NCBI GenBank assembly: GCA_028554795.2
Contig: CM068828.1
Coordinates: 16,934,630-16,998,629, forward strand
Direction of reading: 5' to 3'
DNA length: 64,000 nt
Source: Sinohyriopsis cumingii
Lineage: Eukaryota; Mollusca; Bivalvia; Unionida; Unionidae
Shown: positions 40,741 to 54,757 of the stretch, piece by piece
How the letters are laid out: each line of letters opens with the position of its first letter
Numbering within the stretch: the stretch's first letter is position 1
Made by a program: the position numbers and the translations under genes
Notes under the pieces: generated by a model
What the model saw: only the letters and a program-made list of their open reading frames with translations
Told to the model about the DNA's origin: nothing
Database searches by the model: none

Positions 40741-41122
40741 CGTCGGAAGACAAACCATAAAGTTGCATAAAATGTTTTTTTTTTTTTTTTTTTTCGAACG
40801 TTTTCACTTCGGAAAGATTGTTTGAGGATTGATAGCAAGGGAAGTAAAAATATATTTGAACCAAATAGTTGCCCTGAAATTACTTTGTTTGCAGGAGAAT
40901 AAGTTTACCGTTTCGATCCGTGTGAAATGCGCTTCTAACTTTGGAAGGCATCAACCCTTGCAAAAGACATATAACTTACAGGCAGGTCATGGTCAACGTG
41001 GCTCGGTTACAATTTGTAATGAAAACATCATAATCCGGATGTTATAAAGATGGTTGGATATTATTCAAAGATGAGCAAAGCCTTTGGTTTATTTATATCT
41101 TACTTTGATTTGAGCGCACGCG
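40741..41122. other. Intergenic between LRR pseudogene and SINE
   Basis: Contains a poly(T) run near 40780 and a 72-codon open frame without recognisable features. Confidence 0.5.
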
Positions 41123-41134
41123 TGGCGCAGTATG

Positions 41135-41377
41135 TTGTTGTAGGGTTTAACGCCATTTTTCAGCACACGATAGGCTATGCATGGCGGCCAGTATTAATGG
41201 TGGAGGAAGAACCTGGGAAAAACCCGGAAAGAACCACCGACCCACGAGAAGCTACTGGCAAGCTTTCTCACATACCCACATTAGCCGAATTCGAGACTCG
41301 AACCCACGCAGACAGAGGACAGATGGCAGTGATCCGTAACGGAGAGCGCTTTAGACCACTCGGCCACTCGGCCACCC
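41135..41377 (-). mobile_element. tRNA-derived SINE, full length, 12-bp target duplication
   Basis: Reverse-strand copy of the 6490 family with box A and box B readable. TGGCGCAGTATG flanks it at 41123-41134 and 41378-41389. An overlapping 126-codon plus-strand open frame is antisense to the SINE and not a gene. Confidence 0.92.
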
Positions 41378-41389
41378 TGGCGCAGTATG

Positions 41390-43227
41390 ATTCAGCTAGA
41401 TATAAGAGGCACGAGCTTATCGACAGATGAAGGAATCAATAATTAACACACACACATACACCCAACCCAAAACATCATTCGTTCTAATACGTGATATATC
41501 TCAAAAATCAAGATGCAAAATCACTATCCGGTCCATAACCTTTGAAATTAAAAACTTAGAAAATCTTGATCGAATGATTTGGTCTTCTTCCCATTTTTTC
41601 AAAGGACGTATAAGATATCCGTATCCACAGGCAGTCTACCGGACCACCTCATCACATCCTATTAAGTTCGCGTTATTAGAAACAAAATCTACGAAAGGCA
41701 ATGAATCAAGAATATGTTCAATGTTGAATTCAAAATGCCGCTGACCTCGAAACCTTTAACGTGTGTGCGATTATAAGATGATCTCGGTTTTCATCAGTTA
41801 AACTTTGTTTTAAATAAAACGACAAAAGTGATGAAACAAGAATAAGAATGTCTAAATATTTTAAGCAAATAACGAAAGCACTAGATTAAGAAGAAAACGT
41901 GAACACCGCCACCGATATCGCTGCACTCTCCGACATATGTGTCTGCCATTCAAATTGTGTTCCAATATTATCATAACGAATATAATACATATGCATTTGC
42001 GAGTGTCAAAGCTATGACTTTCTTCCTTTTCACAAATTTGCTTTAGTAAATGCCATTGATAGAAAACGGATTGGCAGGAAAATGGCGTGCATTTCATTCT
42101 GACCATCCCATATTTCTATGTTGCGTGCAGTTTTCAACTTCAAGGTAAGTAACGTGGCCTTAAGATATAAAGATAAAGTCCAGTGCGCTGGGCTCAAATT
42201 ACGCGTCTACTTAAACGTTTCAGACGCCAAGGTGAGTCTCTCTGCCGTTATCCATGTATATGATATATTTTTTTAATTCTTTTTTTATTGCAATCTAATT
42301 TCTATTGTTGTAGGGGAAGGATAGAGAAAGTAATTGGGGATAGATTGTCAACAAATGTATTGTAATTATCATTTTGTGTACAATGAGTTCTAGATCTAAT
42401 ACAAATTCATAATGTACATTTACAACATTGCCAAGGCTTATGCTTAAATATTACGACGAACAAAGAAAAAGTACTGTTTTAGAACGTGTAATCTTGAAAA
42501 TAGATTTATGATTCCATCCATTATGTGTTACGTATTGCTTATATGCATGCGCATAGCTCTTAAAACGTAAAATAATTCATTTTCATGCGTGTGATTTTAA
42601 GCATATCGTTGCATATAAGCAAACTTTAACTCGAGAAAAGATGGAATGCGTTCGTGTTCTCCACTAACATTTATAACATAAAATCAGCACTAGTTACAAC
42701 GTTTACTTGCTATAAAGCGAAAGGAACAGTAGAAATCTTATTAAGAAAAATTTGTTTTAATTTAAAACTTTAATGTCAATTGCGAACAATTTCATATTTC
42801 ATGTTATATCGACATAAACAAAAGGTGAAAAAGATTTTTAGTGATAAGTAGAAACAAAATGAAATTGATTCAATCATTTTTGATACATCACGGGATTCAC
42901 TGCAAAATATACGTATACAATTCATCTAATAAAGCAAACATAAAATAGACTTGAACCTCATAAACCCATCACACAAGCATCTCGATACGCATTGGAAAGA
43001 GTAAATAAAATAGTACAAAATAATACTGAGAAAATGTTATTAATTTTCATAATATATATACAAAGGAAAGTTACACTGAGGTTTTATATTAAAAATAAAT
43101 TGTAGATAAATTATGGAACAATCGAGCCACTTAGCAAACTATGTCAACATAGGTCAGTTTGACATCATGAAAAGCTATAATTACATTCATAACCGCTTGG
43201 ACAATATCGAGAAAAAAAAACATATAG
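41390..43227. other. Intergenic, nothing recognised
   Basis: AT-rich sequence with only short frames lacking domains. Confidence 0.55.
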
Positions 43228-43238
43228 ATTGTCCAAGA

Positions 43239-43571
43239 TTTGTGTATGTGTGATTTGGATTTTTAACGCAGCTGTAACAGTTTTTCAGTCATATCGCAAC
43301 GAAGTCTGCAGTGTGGCAGTTTATAGTAATATCTAGCTCTGGGGAATCATGCCGCAGACATGTAGCTTGATGTCCCACCCAGTCACACTGTCCTGACACC
43401 AGGCCAACCAGTCCTAACACTAACCTTTTAATGCTGAGCGGGAAGCCAGGAAGATGTTAGTACCATTTTTACAAGTCTTTGGCATGACTCGGCCGGGGAT
43501 CGAACCCACGACCTCCCCCATCCGAGGTGGACTCTCTAACCACTCTAACCACTAAGCCACCGGAGCGGAAT
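43239..43571 (-). mobile_element. Second SINE family, full length, 11-bp target duplication
   Basis: On the minus strand a tRNA-like head (CCGGTGGCTTAGTGGTTAGA, then GTGGGTTCGATCCCCGGC) is followed by a body shared with 51614-51866. ATTGTCCAAGA flanks it at 43228-43238 and 43572-43582. Confidence 0.85.
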
Positions 43572-43583
43572 ATTGTCCAAGAA

Positions 43584-44788
43584 ACAGTTGCATAAGGTAA
43601 ACATAAGTAACGCGTGGTTTGAAATTCGCATGTTTCCTTCAATATCACCCACAATTTATCTTCTACTCGAGGCTGTGGGATAGTATTATACGAATAACAT
43701 ATATTCAGATGAAAACGCCATAACATTTTCATTTTGATTATTAAATGAAGTTTTGTTTTCTTTCAGCGAAAGAGAAACCAAAAGAAACTGACAAATAAAA
43801 TATCAAACAAGATCGATAATACTAATTAATTGTAAGCGAAATTAATACTGGGTACAGCATGTTGTCAACACGTCACCGCATAAAAAAGATTACACCACTT
43901 AGGGAAATAATGCGCACGAGCATTTCATGACATTACACATGAATAGTGACCTGCCATCCAAGAGCATATAGTTTCAAAGCAATTCCCTCTTGTTCTCTAG
44001 GGTTTCACCTCTTTTGCCTTTGCTTTTATCTTACGTTTGAGATAATATTCTGACTAACGGTTTGATATACACATGGACACGTGTAAATTTATATTAATGT
44101 GTACCAAAGTTTTATATTTATCTACAGCCATGTGTGTCTTCTGTATGCTTGGAGGAACGGTATCTCCCATTATGTATACGCTTTTTCTCCCTAGATTTAA
44201 TCAAGTTACCTTTCGCTTGATTTTCAGTCTTTATTTGCTACATTATCGTTAGACTAAGACAGACATACCCTAAGTGTGACTTAGGCAAAGGTCTATCTAC
44301 GACTGTATACAAATTCGACAATGTGACGTAATAAACATCTTGAGTATAGTCTCACTGACTGACGTATGCGTCCTTTACCATAGATTATTTTACATACGTG
44401 CATGGCGAATGGATACTGAAAGGAATGCTGACGTCGTTTAATGGCTAGGTGAATGAGAGTTGGCTTCGGTTAACGCGAATATATGTATAGCATAACCTAT
44501 GTATAGCATAACCTATGTATAGCATAACCTAAACGAACTCTTCCTCGAGTATCCACTTAACGAGTATAGCTCACTACTAATCAGTTTGACGACCGGTAGT
44601 TCTTACGTTAGTTTCTTTGATGGCATCTCTATGCAATTCAGACGCGAAGGGTATTCGTCGTGTCACCTTTCATCCGTTACAGTCATACCGGCAGAAAAAT
44701 CTCCTTTTCGGTGTCTCTTTAATGTTCGAATGTGATACCGCCAGCATATGTACCCCACCTCAATATAATAACCTGCGCCATGCATATA
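43584..44788. other. Intergenic with a 16-bp triplication
   Basis: TATGTATAGCATAACC occurs three times in tandem at about 44482-44530. Nothing else is recognisable. Confidence 0.55.

Positions 44789-44789
<1 letters not shown>

Positions 44790-44821
<32 letters not shown>
44790..44821. repeat. Poly(A) tract
   Basis: Over 30 A residues; the lysine-rich open frames through it are artefacts. Confidence 0.9.
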
Positions 44822-44823
<2 letters not shown>

Positions 44824-44923
44824 TAAATTAGCTCTAACTGAAAAAGGCTACAGTGTAAATGATGCGATGCCTGAGACGAGTGGAATGAGAATGGGACATC
44901 ACAGTACGCCGGTGTCTAGTCCT

Positions 44924-45093
44924 GTTGTTGTGTGGTTTAACGCCAGTTTTCAGCACACGATAGGCTATGCATGGCTGCAAGTATTAATGGTGGAGGAACA
45001 ACCCTGGAAATCACCGGGAAGAACCACCGACCCACGAGAAGCTACTGGCAAGCTTTCTCACATACCCACATTGGCCGAATCCTAGACTCGAAC
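44924..45093 (-). mobile_element. 5'-truncated SINE of the 6490 family
   Basis: The body and box B are present but box A is missing. CCGGTGTCTAGTCCT (44909-44923) and CCGGTGTCTCGTCCT (45094-45108) form a 15-bp duplication with one mismatch, so the truncation happened at insertion. Confidence 0.88.
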
Positions 45094-45108
45094 CCGGTGT
45101 CTCGTCCT

Positions 45109-46430
45109 ACAATTTATCTTTATGTAGCAGCTGGAAGTTGCGCATGATTTCCGACAAATCACCCAGTGATTAACAGTGCTATCTCTACCTACATACATTT
45201 TGGCATATTTTTTATCGCAAAATCGTTTTCGTCTCCTCCTTCCACGATTGTTAATAATATACCTTAAGTCAAGTACTTTCTTTTCAATCGTATAAGGACT
45301 ATAATACTTTGCCTGAAGAGGAATTTGAGGTATGGGAAAGATAGACATACATCTACTGGGCTGAACACTTTCGTTTGAATGCCTTTCATACCGTAATTTT
45401 TCTTTTGACCAGTATAGCAGAGTCCTCACCGTTGGATACAATCTTTCCAAAGGGATTGACTTTCAGTGCGATAGACAGAATATTTAATCTCTTGAATGCC
45501 CTGTTCATGTATTTGTTGTTGGAAAATTCCATCTAATTTGGCCCTGGGTCATATGGAGCAGAATTTGGATGTCCGACAAGTGTCACCAAAAACCTTTAAA
45601 ACATTTACTTAAAGGAATAGACCCTGGAAATCTTGTGGACGAACAAGTTGTAGTAAGTATTTTCTGCTTGTCTTGGTCTTAGGTAAGGGACCGACGCAGT
45701 GTATCATTATTATACTAAATGGTTCGACACATGCAGGAACAAGTTGTAGATGAGCCTTAGTTATCTTCTGATTGGGTTTCAGAACATTTGACAAATTGGA
45801 CGAAATCTACAGTAGTTAGAAATTAGTTTAATTTTCGACCCATAAATGATTTAAGATCTTGCTATAAGCCTTACTGACACCTAAATGACCAGCCAGGATG
45901 TTTTATTGGCTAGACTAAGAAGCTCAGGTCGATATTACCTCGGAACAACACTTTCATAGCTCAGGGACCACTCTGCACCAGCTGGCTCATCAGGTGATCT
46001 CCATTTGCTCATAAGGACCCAATTTTTCACAAAATAACACATTTGTTCCAGTGTTGGATCAATTTCCCTAATAGCCCCAGAAACAAACAGGAGATAACAA
46101 GATCTTGTCCCTTTTCAATAATGAGTGATTTTCCTTTGTCCCCATGATTGCAATAGCGAAAGTAAAATAAAATATCAATCAGATCAATTACTCTTTATTG
46201 ATAAATGCCTGGAGCAAAACTGGCCTCTTCTAATGTCCAATAAATATGACAGTTTTCATAATCAAAATCACTCTGAAGAACTCGTTTAGCCACATATCTA
46301 GTAACTGCTCAATCGTAAAAAAATCAACATTCTGGAGCAAACATGGGTTGCCATTTACGAGTGCATAAACCACAACCTTATCTCTAGTTAGGTTATTGTC
46401 TAATAAAAAAAGAACCACTCAGTGCGTAAC
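45109..46430 (-). pseudogene. Ty3/gypsy retrotransposon relic (pol: RNase H/integrase region)
   Basis: Read on the minus strand, 45794-45609 contains KPNQKITKAHLQLVPACVEP and VGPLPKTKTSRKYLL, the integrase entry region of Ty3/gypsy pol. 45450-45082 contains YYSPYTIEKKVLDLRYIINN and an Arg/Lys-rich end, the integrase C-terminal SH3-like block. Upstream fragments up to 46418 are plausible RNase H/zinc-finger remains. Many stops and frame changes; no LTRs seen. Confidence 0.75.
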
Positions 46431-47650
46431 GAAGGACCACCACGACATCCACGGATTCTGAGACTACGTTTGATGACAAATTGACATAATGTAGAACAAC
46501 ATTGACAAAGTCACACTCTACTCTCTGAATAAACTCACTTTCACTTGAAGAAGACATCGCAGACAATGGCAAGGTACCTAATAATTAAAACCTCTGTTGG
46601 CAGAAACATCAAAAGCTATTGTAGAACCTTTCAGCATGAATGGTTAATTTTTCTCCATAATAGAACCAGACTGGGATTTTTTTTATCCAACCAATTATTT
46701 GTTTCCAATAATACATATTGATTTTAACGCCTTTGAAATAAAATCATTTAAATGGCCCGCTCTTCTTCTGTTGCTTATTTTTATTCTGTAGCGTCAGAAA
46801 TAATGTGCCTTTTCTTTTCAAATACGTGCACGTAAGAACGAAATAAGGATTTTTGATCTGTCTTATTATAATTGATTCCTAAACGTTGTGCCAGATTGAG
46901 ATTTGGTGAATATTCGTACTATAAATCTGCAGAGGAAAGGACTTATTGACAAATGAAACTCAGTTATTTAAGGAGTAGTTGGCAGCTGCTCGAGTAGAAA
47001 ATTCAAACGTTTATACCTTTTCCTCATCAACATTTACTTAACGTCACTGTGAACGGAATTCTTGACCATTTCAATTATTTTTAGCTGTCTCAAGTTTATT
47101 GTAATCTTCATGTAAACATCTTTGTATATCTACCCACATAATCTATGTTGCGATAACCATTTTCAGAAAATACTATGTCGCCTTATTGGCAATTTCCATC
47201 AAATTCGTAAGGTCTGTTCAGTAAACTTTTAGCAATCAACCTCCCAGAATCACTTAAACCATAGAATCTCCAATCGGAAAGCTAAAGCCCTGGGCTCAAA
47301 TCTAAGAAAATCGGCTTAGACATATGTTCTTTACAGATTAGTCTGCACTGATGGACGAACGTTGGCGATGTGATATATTATTTATATATGAACATTACAA
47401 TCTGCAATCATGGACAATAGTTAACAAAACGCACACACACACACACACTATATAATGGTAAAACAAATCATCCGAGGGAGTACTTGCATGATTCTGGTTT
47501 GACGCCTTGAGAATAAGTATTGTGCACTTCTTCATAAACAATTACTCTTCATGCAGTTGATTAAGGTTATACTTTAAAATAAGTCTGGTGAACAAGCATT
47601 GAAATATCTCGCTGAATCGATCATTGCCTATGACTTCAAAGTATTTTCTG
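46431..47650. other. Intergenic/intronic sequence upstream of the LRR exon
   Basis: May continue the retroelement relic to about 46560. It has a short (CA)n at about 47430. It could be an intron of the LRR gene, because the coding exon opens right after an acceptor. Confidence 0.5.
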
Positions 47651-47659
47651 TTTTGTTTT

Positions 47660-47669
47660 TTTATTTCAG
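47660..47669 (+). promoter_or_regulatory. 3' splice acceptor before the LRR exon
   Basis: A T-rich tract ending TTTATTTCAG sits directly before the ATG at 47670. The same arrangement precedes the pseudogene at 40287, which suggests an untranslated first exon upstream. Confidence 0.75.
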
Positions 47670-49070
47670 ATGGATATCTTTACTGGACTCATCGTTTACC
47701 AATGTTGTTTGATGGTTGCTTTAGCTGCCAATGACTGCCCTAATACATATGAGTGCAGGTGCACATTCGACATACTCGACTGCGCTAATAACCCTCTTAA
47801 TAGCATACCATTGTTTCAACAATCAGACAAGAACATTGAAACACTTCGTCTTTATAATACCGAGCTTACCTATATCAACAATAGCGCATTCGCACACATT
47901 AAAGTATCAGATATTCTACTGAATAAAAATAACATCAGCTTAGTTCATCATGGCGCCTTTTATGGAGTTGAAAATCTTGTAAATGCGCTAAACCTGAGTA
48001 GCAATAACCTATCTGCCATTCCTACAGCGATAGGGACACTGAATAGGATTCGAAGCCTTGACATGTCTTTCAATCCCATCAACCAGTACGCCTTTGAAAG
48101 TGAAGAGGGAGAGGACGTTCTACGGAGAATTGGTGACTCTCTGTATGAATTTAGTTTTGGAGATAACGCTCTTCATGAATGGCCGCATACGCTTCGTCAT
48201 CTTATAATACTGAAGACTCTAAACGTTTTGGCCGGATCTTTTAAGACTCTTCCTCCTGGAGCTTTCCATGGCTTTGAAGGAACCTTGTTGAACCTTCGCA
48301 TCGAACATACAAATCTAATTGCTATCCCTGTCGCTTTATCCAGACTCATTTACCTTGAGAGACTGAACTTTGATAACAATTATTTCATCGGAGACGCCGG
48401 TATTCTAGTTCCCGCTTTCTCATCGACAATCTTGAGACACTTAAAAGATCTCACTCTCAAGAATGACAGTCTTACCGTGTTTCCCAATATCCTGAAGTAT
48501 CTGGAAGGAGTGCGCAAACTCAGTCTGGAGGGTAATAGACTCGATGTCATCGACGATAATTCTATTGCAGTCATTGCGTCCAGCAAAGTGGAAGACCTCA
48601 GCTTGAAAACCTGCAGCCTAAATCGAGTGCCCGGTGCCATTTCCCGTATGAAGAATCTTCATATACTGGACCTCTCGAATAACAGCATCCACAGTTTTGA
48701 GCGGAACGATTTCACAAACATGAGCCTGATCACGAATCTGACTGTATCGGATAATCCACTTAATTATATTTCTCCAGACGCTTTTAACGAGCTGCACAAT
48801 TTGATTCATCTGAATCTGCAAAACACCAGTCTGAAGGAAATACCAACAGCAATCCAAAACTGTAATGACCTTCGGGACATTATCCTTCCAACAGATCAGA
48901 TGATCTGCACATGTGATCTCGCGTGGCTGAAGATCTATCGAGACACACATATGTTAAACAACAGTCCGAAATTGCACATCCAGGGCACGTGCGAGACTAT
49001 CATATCAAGAATTGAAGAGTACCTGAATACGTTTATCCCTATGTGTCCAAACTATAACGTCCGACTGTAA
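47670..49070 (+). CDS. Secreted leucine-rich-repeat protein
   Basis: Intact 466-residue frame in one exon. Residues 1-20 are a signal peptide (hydrophobic IVYQCCLMVALAA). The LRR N-cap has C23, C29, C31 and C38. About a dozen LRRs follow, for example LNLSSNNLSAIPTAIGTLNR, LSLEGNRLDVIDDNSI and LDLSNNSIHSFERNDF. The LRR C-cap is CTCDLAWLKIY (C413, C415) with C441 and C459. No transmembrane helix or GPI signal follows, so the protein should be extracellular and bind a ligand, like many molluscan immune or adhesion LRR proteins; the exact role is unknown. Two decayed paralogues flank it (40287, 58713), all on the plus strand: a local tandem family. No AATAAA is obvious just downstream. Confidence 0.9.
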   Translation: MDIFTGLIVYQCCLMVALAANDCPNTYECRCTFDILDCANNPLNSIPLFQQSDKNIETLRLYNTELTYINNSAFAHIKVSDILLNKNNISLVHHGAFYGVENLVNALNLSSNNLSAIPTAIGTLNRIRSLDMSFNPINQYAFESEEGEDVLRRIGDSLYEFSFGDNALHEWPHTLRHLIILKTLNVLAGSFKTLPPGAFHGFEGTLLNLRIEHTNLIAIPVALSRLIYLERLNFDNNYFIGDAGILVPAFSSTILRHLKDLTLKNDSLTVFPNILKYLEGVRKLSLEGNRLDVIDDNSIAVIASSKVEDLSLKTCSLNRVPGAISRMKNLHILDLSNNSIHSFERNDFTNMSLITNLTVSDNPLNYISPDAFNELHNLIHLNLQNTSLKEIPTAIQNCNDLRDIILPTDQMICTCDLAWLKIYRDTHMLNNSPKLHIQGTCETIISRIEEYLNTFIPMCPNYNVRL

Positions 49071-49384
49071 GGTACTGAACTGCTCGATATTAATGGCAGC
49101 ATAGCTGACAAAAACCATCAATAATTTTGTATGCAATTTTCCATTAAATGGAAAAACAGCAATAGTGATGTGTTGTCTTTAAATATGAGATCTCTAATTA
49201 TGTTCTTAGATTTCTTAATTAATTATATAGGTAACATAAACAACCTTGTTTGAATCAACTCAAGCCTAAAATTAACATTTAAGCACGGCCATTTACTTTT
49301 CTTTGATATCGAAAGCTTTTTCGGAGGCTACAATATTGTCAGGTTGTTTTCTATATGTGTACGCCTCACATAATGTTAATCATA
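49071..49384. other. LRR 3' flank
   Basis: AT-rich; probably the 3' untranslated region of the LRR gene. No canonical poly(A) signal seen. Confidence 0.5.
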
Positions 49385-50075
49385 CTTACCCCAAATATCT
49401 CCATATCCGATTTTGCTATATAACTCCATATCCGATTTTGCTATATATCTCCATATCCAATTTTGCTATATATATCCATATCCAATTTTGCTATATAACT
49501 CCATATCCAAAGTTTGCTATATAACTCCATATCCAAATTTGATATATAACTCCATATCCAATTTTTCTATATAACTCCATATCCAAATTTGCTATATAAC
49601 TCTATATCCAAATTTTGCTATGTATCTCCATATCCGATTTTGCTGTATAACTCCATATCCGATTTTGCTATATAACTCCATATCCAAATTTTGCTTTATA
49701 TCTCCATATCCGATTTTGCTATATAACTCCATATCCAAATTTTGCTATATATCTCCATATCCGATTTTGCTATATAATTCCATATCCGCTTTTGCTATAT
49801 AACTCCATATCCAAATTTTGCTTTATATCTCCATATCCGATTTTGCTATATAACTCCACATCCGATTTTGCTATATATCTCCATATCCGATTTTGCTATA
49901 TAACTCCACAACCGATTTTGCTACATATCTCCATATCCAACTTTTGCTATATATATCCATATCCGACTTTGCTATATATCTCCATACCCGATTTTGCTAT
50001 ATAACTCCATATCCGATTTTGCTATATAACTCAATATCCAAATTTTCCATATATCTTCATATCCAATTTTTAGCA
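49385..50075. repeat. 22/23-bp minisatellite, about 30 copies
   Basis: The unit is TATATCTCCATATCCGATTT plus TGC, with alternating TATAACTCC and TATATCTCC subtypes and CCGATT/CCAAATT variants. Unit length alternates between 22 and 23, so open frames through it are fortuitous. Confidence 0.93.
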
Positions 50076-51613
50076 AACTATGTAACTGATACTAGAAAAT
50101 TTGACGACTGAAATTAGGAATGGTAAACATGAGCTGATTGCCTCTGGTGAGAGAAATGCTTCCAAGTCGGCGTCGTTAACAACGTTAGTAATCTTGCATT
50201 GATGCGGGAGTCTATGTCATTTATTGGTCTCTGCTACCGATATATAGCGCGTCAATAAAACATGATAATAAAACAACTGCAAGTGATACAAGAACGTTTT
50301 TTCCCGCCACAAATGTATGCCATTATTCAAGCTAAATATAATTGAAAGGTCGCATTTGAACATCACTTCGTAAATAGACGCCGATGCAGAAGATGCGCTT
50401 GAATCAAGGAACGAAACTGTCGGTGTGTACCTTAGACGAGATTTAATCTTTTCATAACAAATGCACAATATAAAACAGGGACAAACCTGTGAGAAATGGG
50501 TGTAGCAACTGTTATGCGTATGTTGCCTGACATATTACGTATATCGTTTGCGTACCTCTCAACGTTATGAAGGAATTTCAATATATAACAACAGTATTGT
50601 AAAACGTCATACAAATGTTCAGTATCTGTCCCATATAAAGAAATTTTTTCGCAACAGAAAGAATATAAATTTATTTGACGAAGTACTCATGCGGAGGAAT
50701 TCATGTGGAAAACAAAATACAAAACTAGAGGCTATGGTATTTCAAGTAGACCCAATGTTATTCATTACACAAATAACAAGGCAAACCAATTATGTTCATT
50801 TTGTATTCTCCTAATTGCATGCATACGAAGCAGTTTCAATTTGTAATGGTATAATATTTACCAAGAAGATAAACGTTGAAAATTAAAATATATAGGCAAA
50901 AATCTAGTAACAGGTTACAACATACTGTTCCTTTGTTGACACTATATTTATTTTAAAGGAATTAAATAAAATTACTAATTTTATACTTCCATAAAATTAG
51001 ATTTAACAAATTTATTCATAGTATTAAAGCAACAGTTTGACGTGAATATCTTCTAAAAGAAGTAAGCGGTTCCTCTTTTTAAGAAGAATACTAGAAAGAA
51101 GTAAATTGTGTTGGTATAAGTTTATTAAGCAATCATTATAAAATCAAATCAGGCTGAAGGGCCATACTAATATCGTTCCCTTACGCGAAGGAGATGTATG
51201 TAGTCTGGGGTTCGCTATAAAAACAATTCATACTGCGCTAGCCGAGCCTGCTAAAACGTATGATTGTCTCAAATGCTAATTAAATAACCTTTTTCAATAT
51301 TTGAAAACCGTCGTTCTGGCGTTGAAAGGAAAACTTGTTTGTTTATTTATCATATTATCAAATGTTTTCTTTTAATTTAAATTTGTTGGAGTGCTAAATG
51401 TTTGTGAATCATTGGTACCTAAACCTTATTTTCGAAATAAACGATATTTAATACTTTATTACATTAGTACATTCTTTGAAAATTGTCAGCCACCTTTGCT
51501 TATATCAGATAACATTTCATTTTTCCATGCCCAAGTCTTTTTCTTTGACGTTGTTTGGTTAAGGCCATTTCCATTTGTATTTATTTATGTATACAAACAC
51601 ACCTACATATGTA
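50076..51613. other. Intergenic, nothing recognised
   Basis: Only short open frames without domains. Confidence 0.55.
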
Positions 51614-51866
51614 TCGATCCACGGCCGAGTCATACCAAAGACTTACAAAACTGGTACAAACAGCTACCTCGCTTGGTGCTCAGCATTAAGAGGTTAGTGT
51701 TAAGCCTGGTCGGCCTGGTGTCAGGTAAATGTGACTGGGTGGGACATCATGCTACATGTCTGTGGCATGATGCCCAAGTGCTAGGCATCACTATAAACTG
51801 TCACACTGCAGACATCGTAGCGATATGACTGAAAAGGTCTTAAAACTACGTTAAAAATCCAAACCA
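51614..51866 (+). mobile_element. SINE of the second family, head missing
   Basis: The body from GGCCGAGTCATACCAAAGAC to GTTAAAAATCCAAACCACAC matches the reverse complement of 43239-43500. The tRNA part is absent except for its last bases. Confidence 0.85.
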
Positions 51867-51875
51867 CACAACACA

Positions 51876-51990
51876 CATAACGCCATTTCCATTTGGTGAA
51901 GGAAGAGCCCGGGAAAGACACCTGGAAGAACCACACACCCACAGGAAGCTACTGTTAAGCTTGCTCATATCCCCGCGTTGGTTGTACCGA
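51876..51990 (-). mobile_element. Partial SINE of the 6490 family
   Basis: The central domain (GCCATTTCCATTTGGTGAAG ... CACAGGAAGCTACTG) is recognisable and abuts the preceding SINE tail. The two may represent one nested insertion. Confidence 0.65.
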
Positions 51991-52814
51991 AACAAGAAGT
52001 CATGTTTACAGTTGTAAGAGGTGAGACGAGTGTCTTTACAGACTATTCCGAGAAAAACGAAAGGTCGTGATTTAGGTATCAATTTCACCAAGTTTACATT
52101 TATTTTGACGCCATTGTGTGTTCTTTTTTTTTCTTAGGCATATTACATTTCACGATGATTTACCAAGGAAAACCTCAGCAGAAAGAAATGTTTTTTTTAA
52201 TTAAAGTGATATTAAACTTTCCCTTTCGTCGCAAATTCTGAAATACTCGTACCTATCGAACGGGTAATTCATATATAGACTGATCAAGATTTTGCGATGG
52301 GAATGTTTGATCTAGGTGCAGACGGAATGATGAGTCCTAGCAATATTAATAGAAAGTTATCGTTATTGCGCATGTGCATAATGTTTTTACATTAAAGCAT
52401 CTGTTCAGGATACGACATTTGATTTACCTTTGTCCCGAGTTTTGGCATTATTAGTATGGCTTTACTCCGTTTAGGACATGGGCAAGAAATCATTTTCATA
52501 TAATGTGACATGTGTGTTAAGGAAATGTTAGGATAAAAATAGCAGCATAATGCGAGCTTTCACCTGTGCTTGATTCGACATAATCTCCATTGTCAATTCC
52601 TAACACCTACTTAAAATTACTCTCATCTTCTGACAACGGATTTACAGTATGATACATGCGCAGTAAATACTAATATTCTAATAACATTGTTAGATATCGG
52701 TAGTGAAACTAATTATACTGCATCGGACGAACGTATATGCTGATGAGGGTTGAAGACGTTAACGATTTCAGCAATTTGAGTCATATAGGCTGAAACAATA
52801 ACGAATCGGCTGGC
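51991..52814. other. Intergenic, nothing recognised
   Basis: No gene, RNA motif or repeat family identified. Confidence 0.5.
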
Positions 52815-52996
52815 ACGCGGCCATTATATCTGGTGAAGGAAGAATATGGGAAAACTCCGAGAAGAACCGTAGACCCATGAGAAGCTACTGGCAAGTTTTC
52901 TCACATACCTAAGTTGGCCGAACCCAAGACTCGAAACAACTCGAACAAATGTGAGATGTAAATGATCTGTCAAGGTGAGCGTCTAAGACCATTCAG
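52815..52996 (-). mobile_element. Old SINE of the 6490 family
   Basis: Diverged but clear body (CCATGAGAAGCTACTGGCAA) and a head remnant ending GAGCGTCTAAGACCATTCAG, the box A region in reverse. Confidence 0.75.
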
Positions 52997-53963
52997 TCAC
53001 CAGAGGTCACTTTTGTAAGTACAATAACATGACCTGAAAAAGGACAGTACAATGCACTGATTATTAATTACTATGCTGGCAAGAGTTGTTTACTGTCAAG
53101 TAATTAACATTGGAGATAAAACTTAGTTTATGGGGAAGTAACCTATTTTATTCTGTCTTTTTTGGGATTGGGGTGGGGTGAAATGGTTAAGTGGAGCACG
53201 ATGCGGTGAGTGTATGGGGTGAATTTATAAAATGTTGACTAGAAACACTGTTTTAAATTACTTTTCGATTACTATTCTACTTTTACTCCAACATCTTAAC
53301 GTATTATACTAATCCCCAAGACTATTACTTACTTTTGAGGCAAAAATTGACGAAAATCACATTTAAAAGTATTTTACTCAGATGTGTAACCTTTTTTAAT
53401 TTAAATTTGAATAATTGTACTCAGTGTCGAACGAAAGAGGCCTAATGTTTTATTACAGTATTTGCAAACCATAGGCCACAAACCCCCAACATTTTCTGAA
53501 AATCCGCAAGGTCGCAATCAATAGAAATTGATCAAAATGTTCCACAAGCTTCAATCGTTTATGAAAAATGATAACTACTAACTACAAGAATTTATAAAAG
53601 TCCCCGTCCCACTAGTCATCAAACTTATATTGAAAAACATTCAAGTGGTCATTACAATTTTACAAAATACTCAAGGCTACTGGCCTCGGTTTCTACAAAC
53701 CCAACTTTGTTTCTTTTTATCGATTTATATTTACAATTCATATAATGTGAAGAGAGGATATAGTTGACATTTAGTAGGTATGGCAAATATCTTTATACAA
53801 AGTATTAATAACACTGAGACAAAAGTTAAAGAATAACACAGCTGTTCAAGAAAAGCGTTGTAACAATTACTACTGCTTTCACAGCTATTGGTATGTTAAC
53901 AGAAACCACCGGTATCTCCATTTTGGAAAAAGATTTACAACAGAGAAAACGGAAATAATAATT

Positions 53964-53965
<2 letters not shown>
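52997..53965. other. Intergenic, nothing recognised
   Basis: No features supported. Confidence 0.5.

Positions 53966-54050
<85 letters not shown>
53966..54050. repeat. (TA)n(TG)n compound microsatellite
   Basis: About 27 TA followed by about 15 TG dinucleotides. Confidence 0.95.

Positions 54051-54757
<707 letters not shown>

Noticed and set aside
41050-41430. 126-codon plus-strand ORF
   Set aside because: It is antisense to the SINE at 41135-41377.
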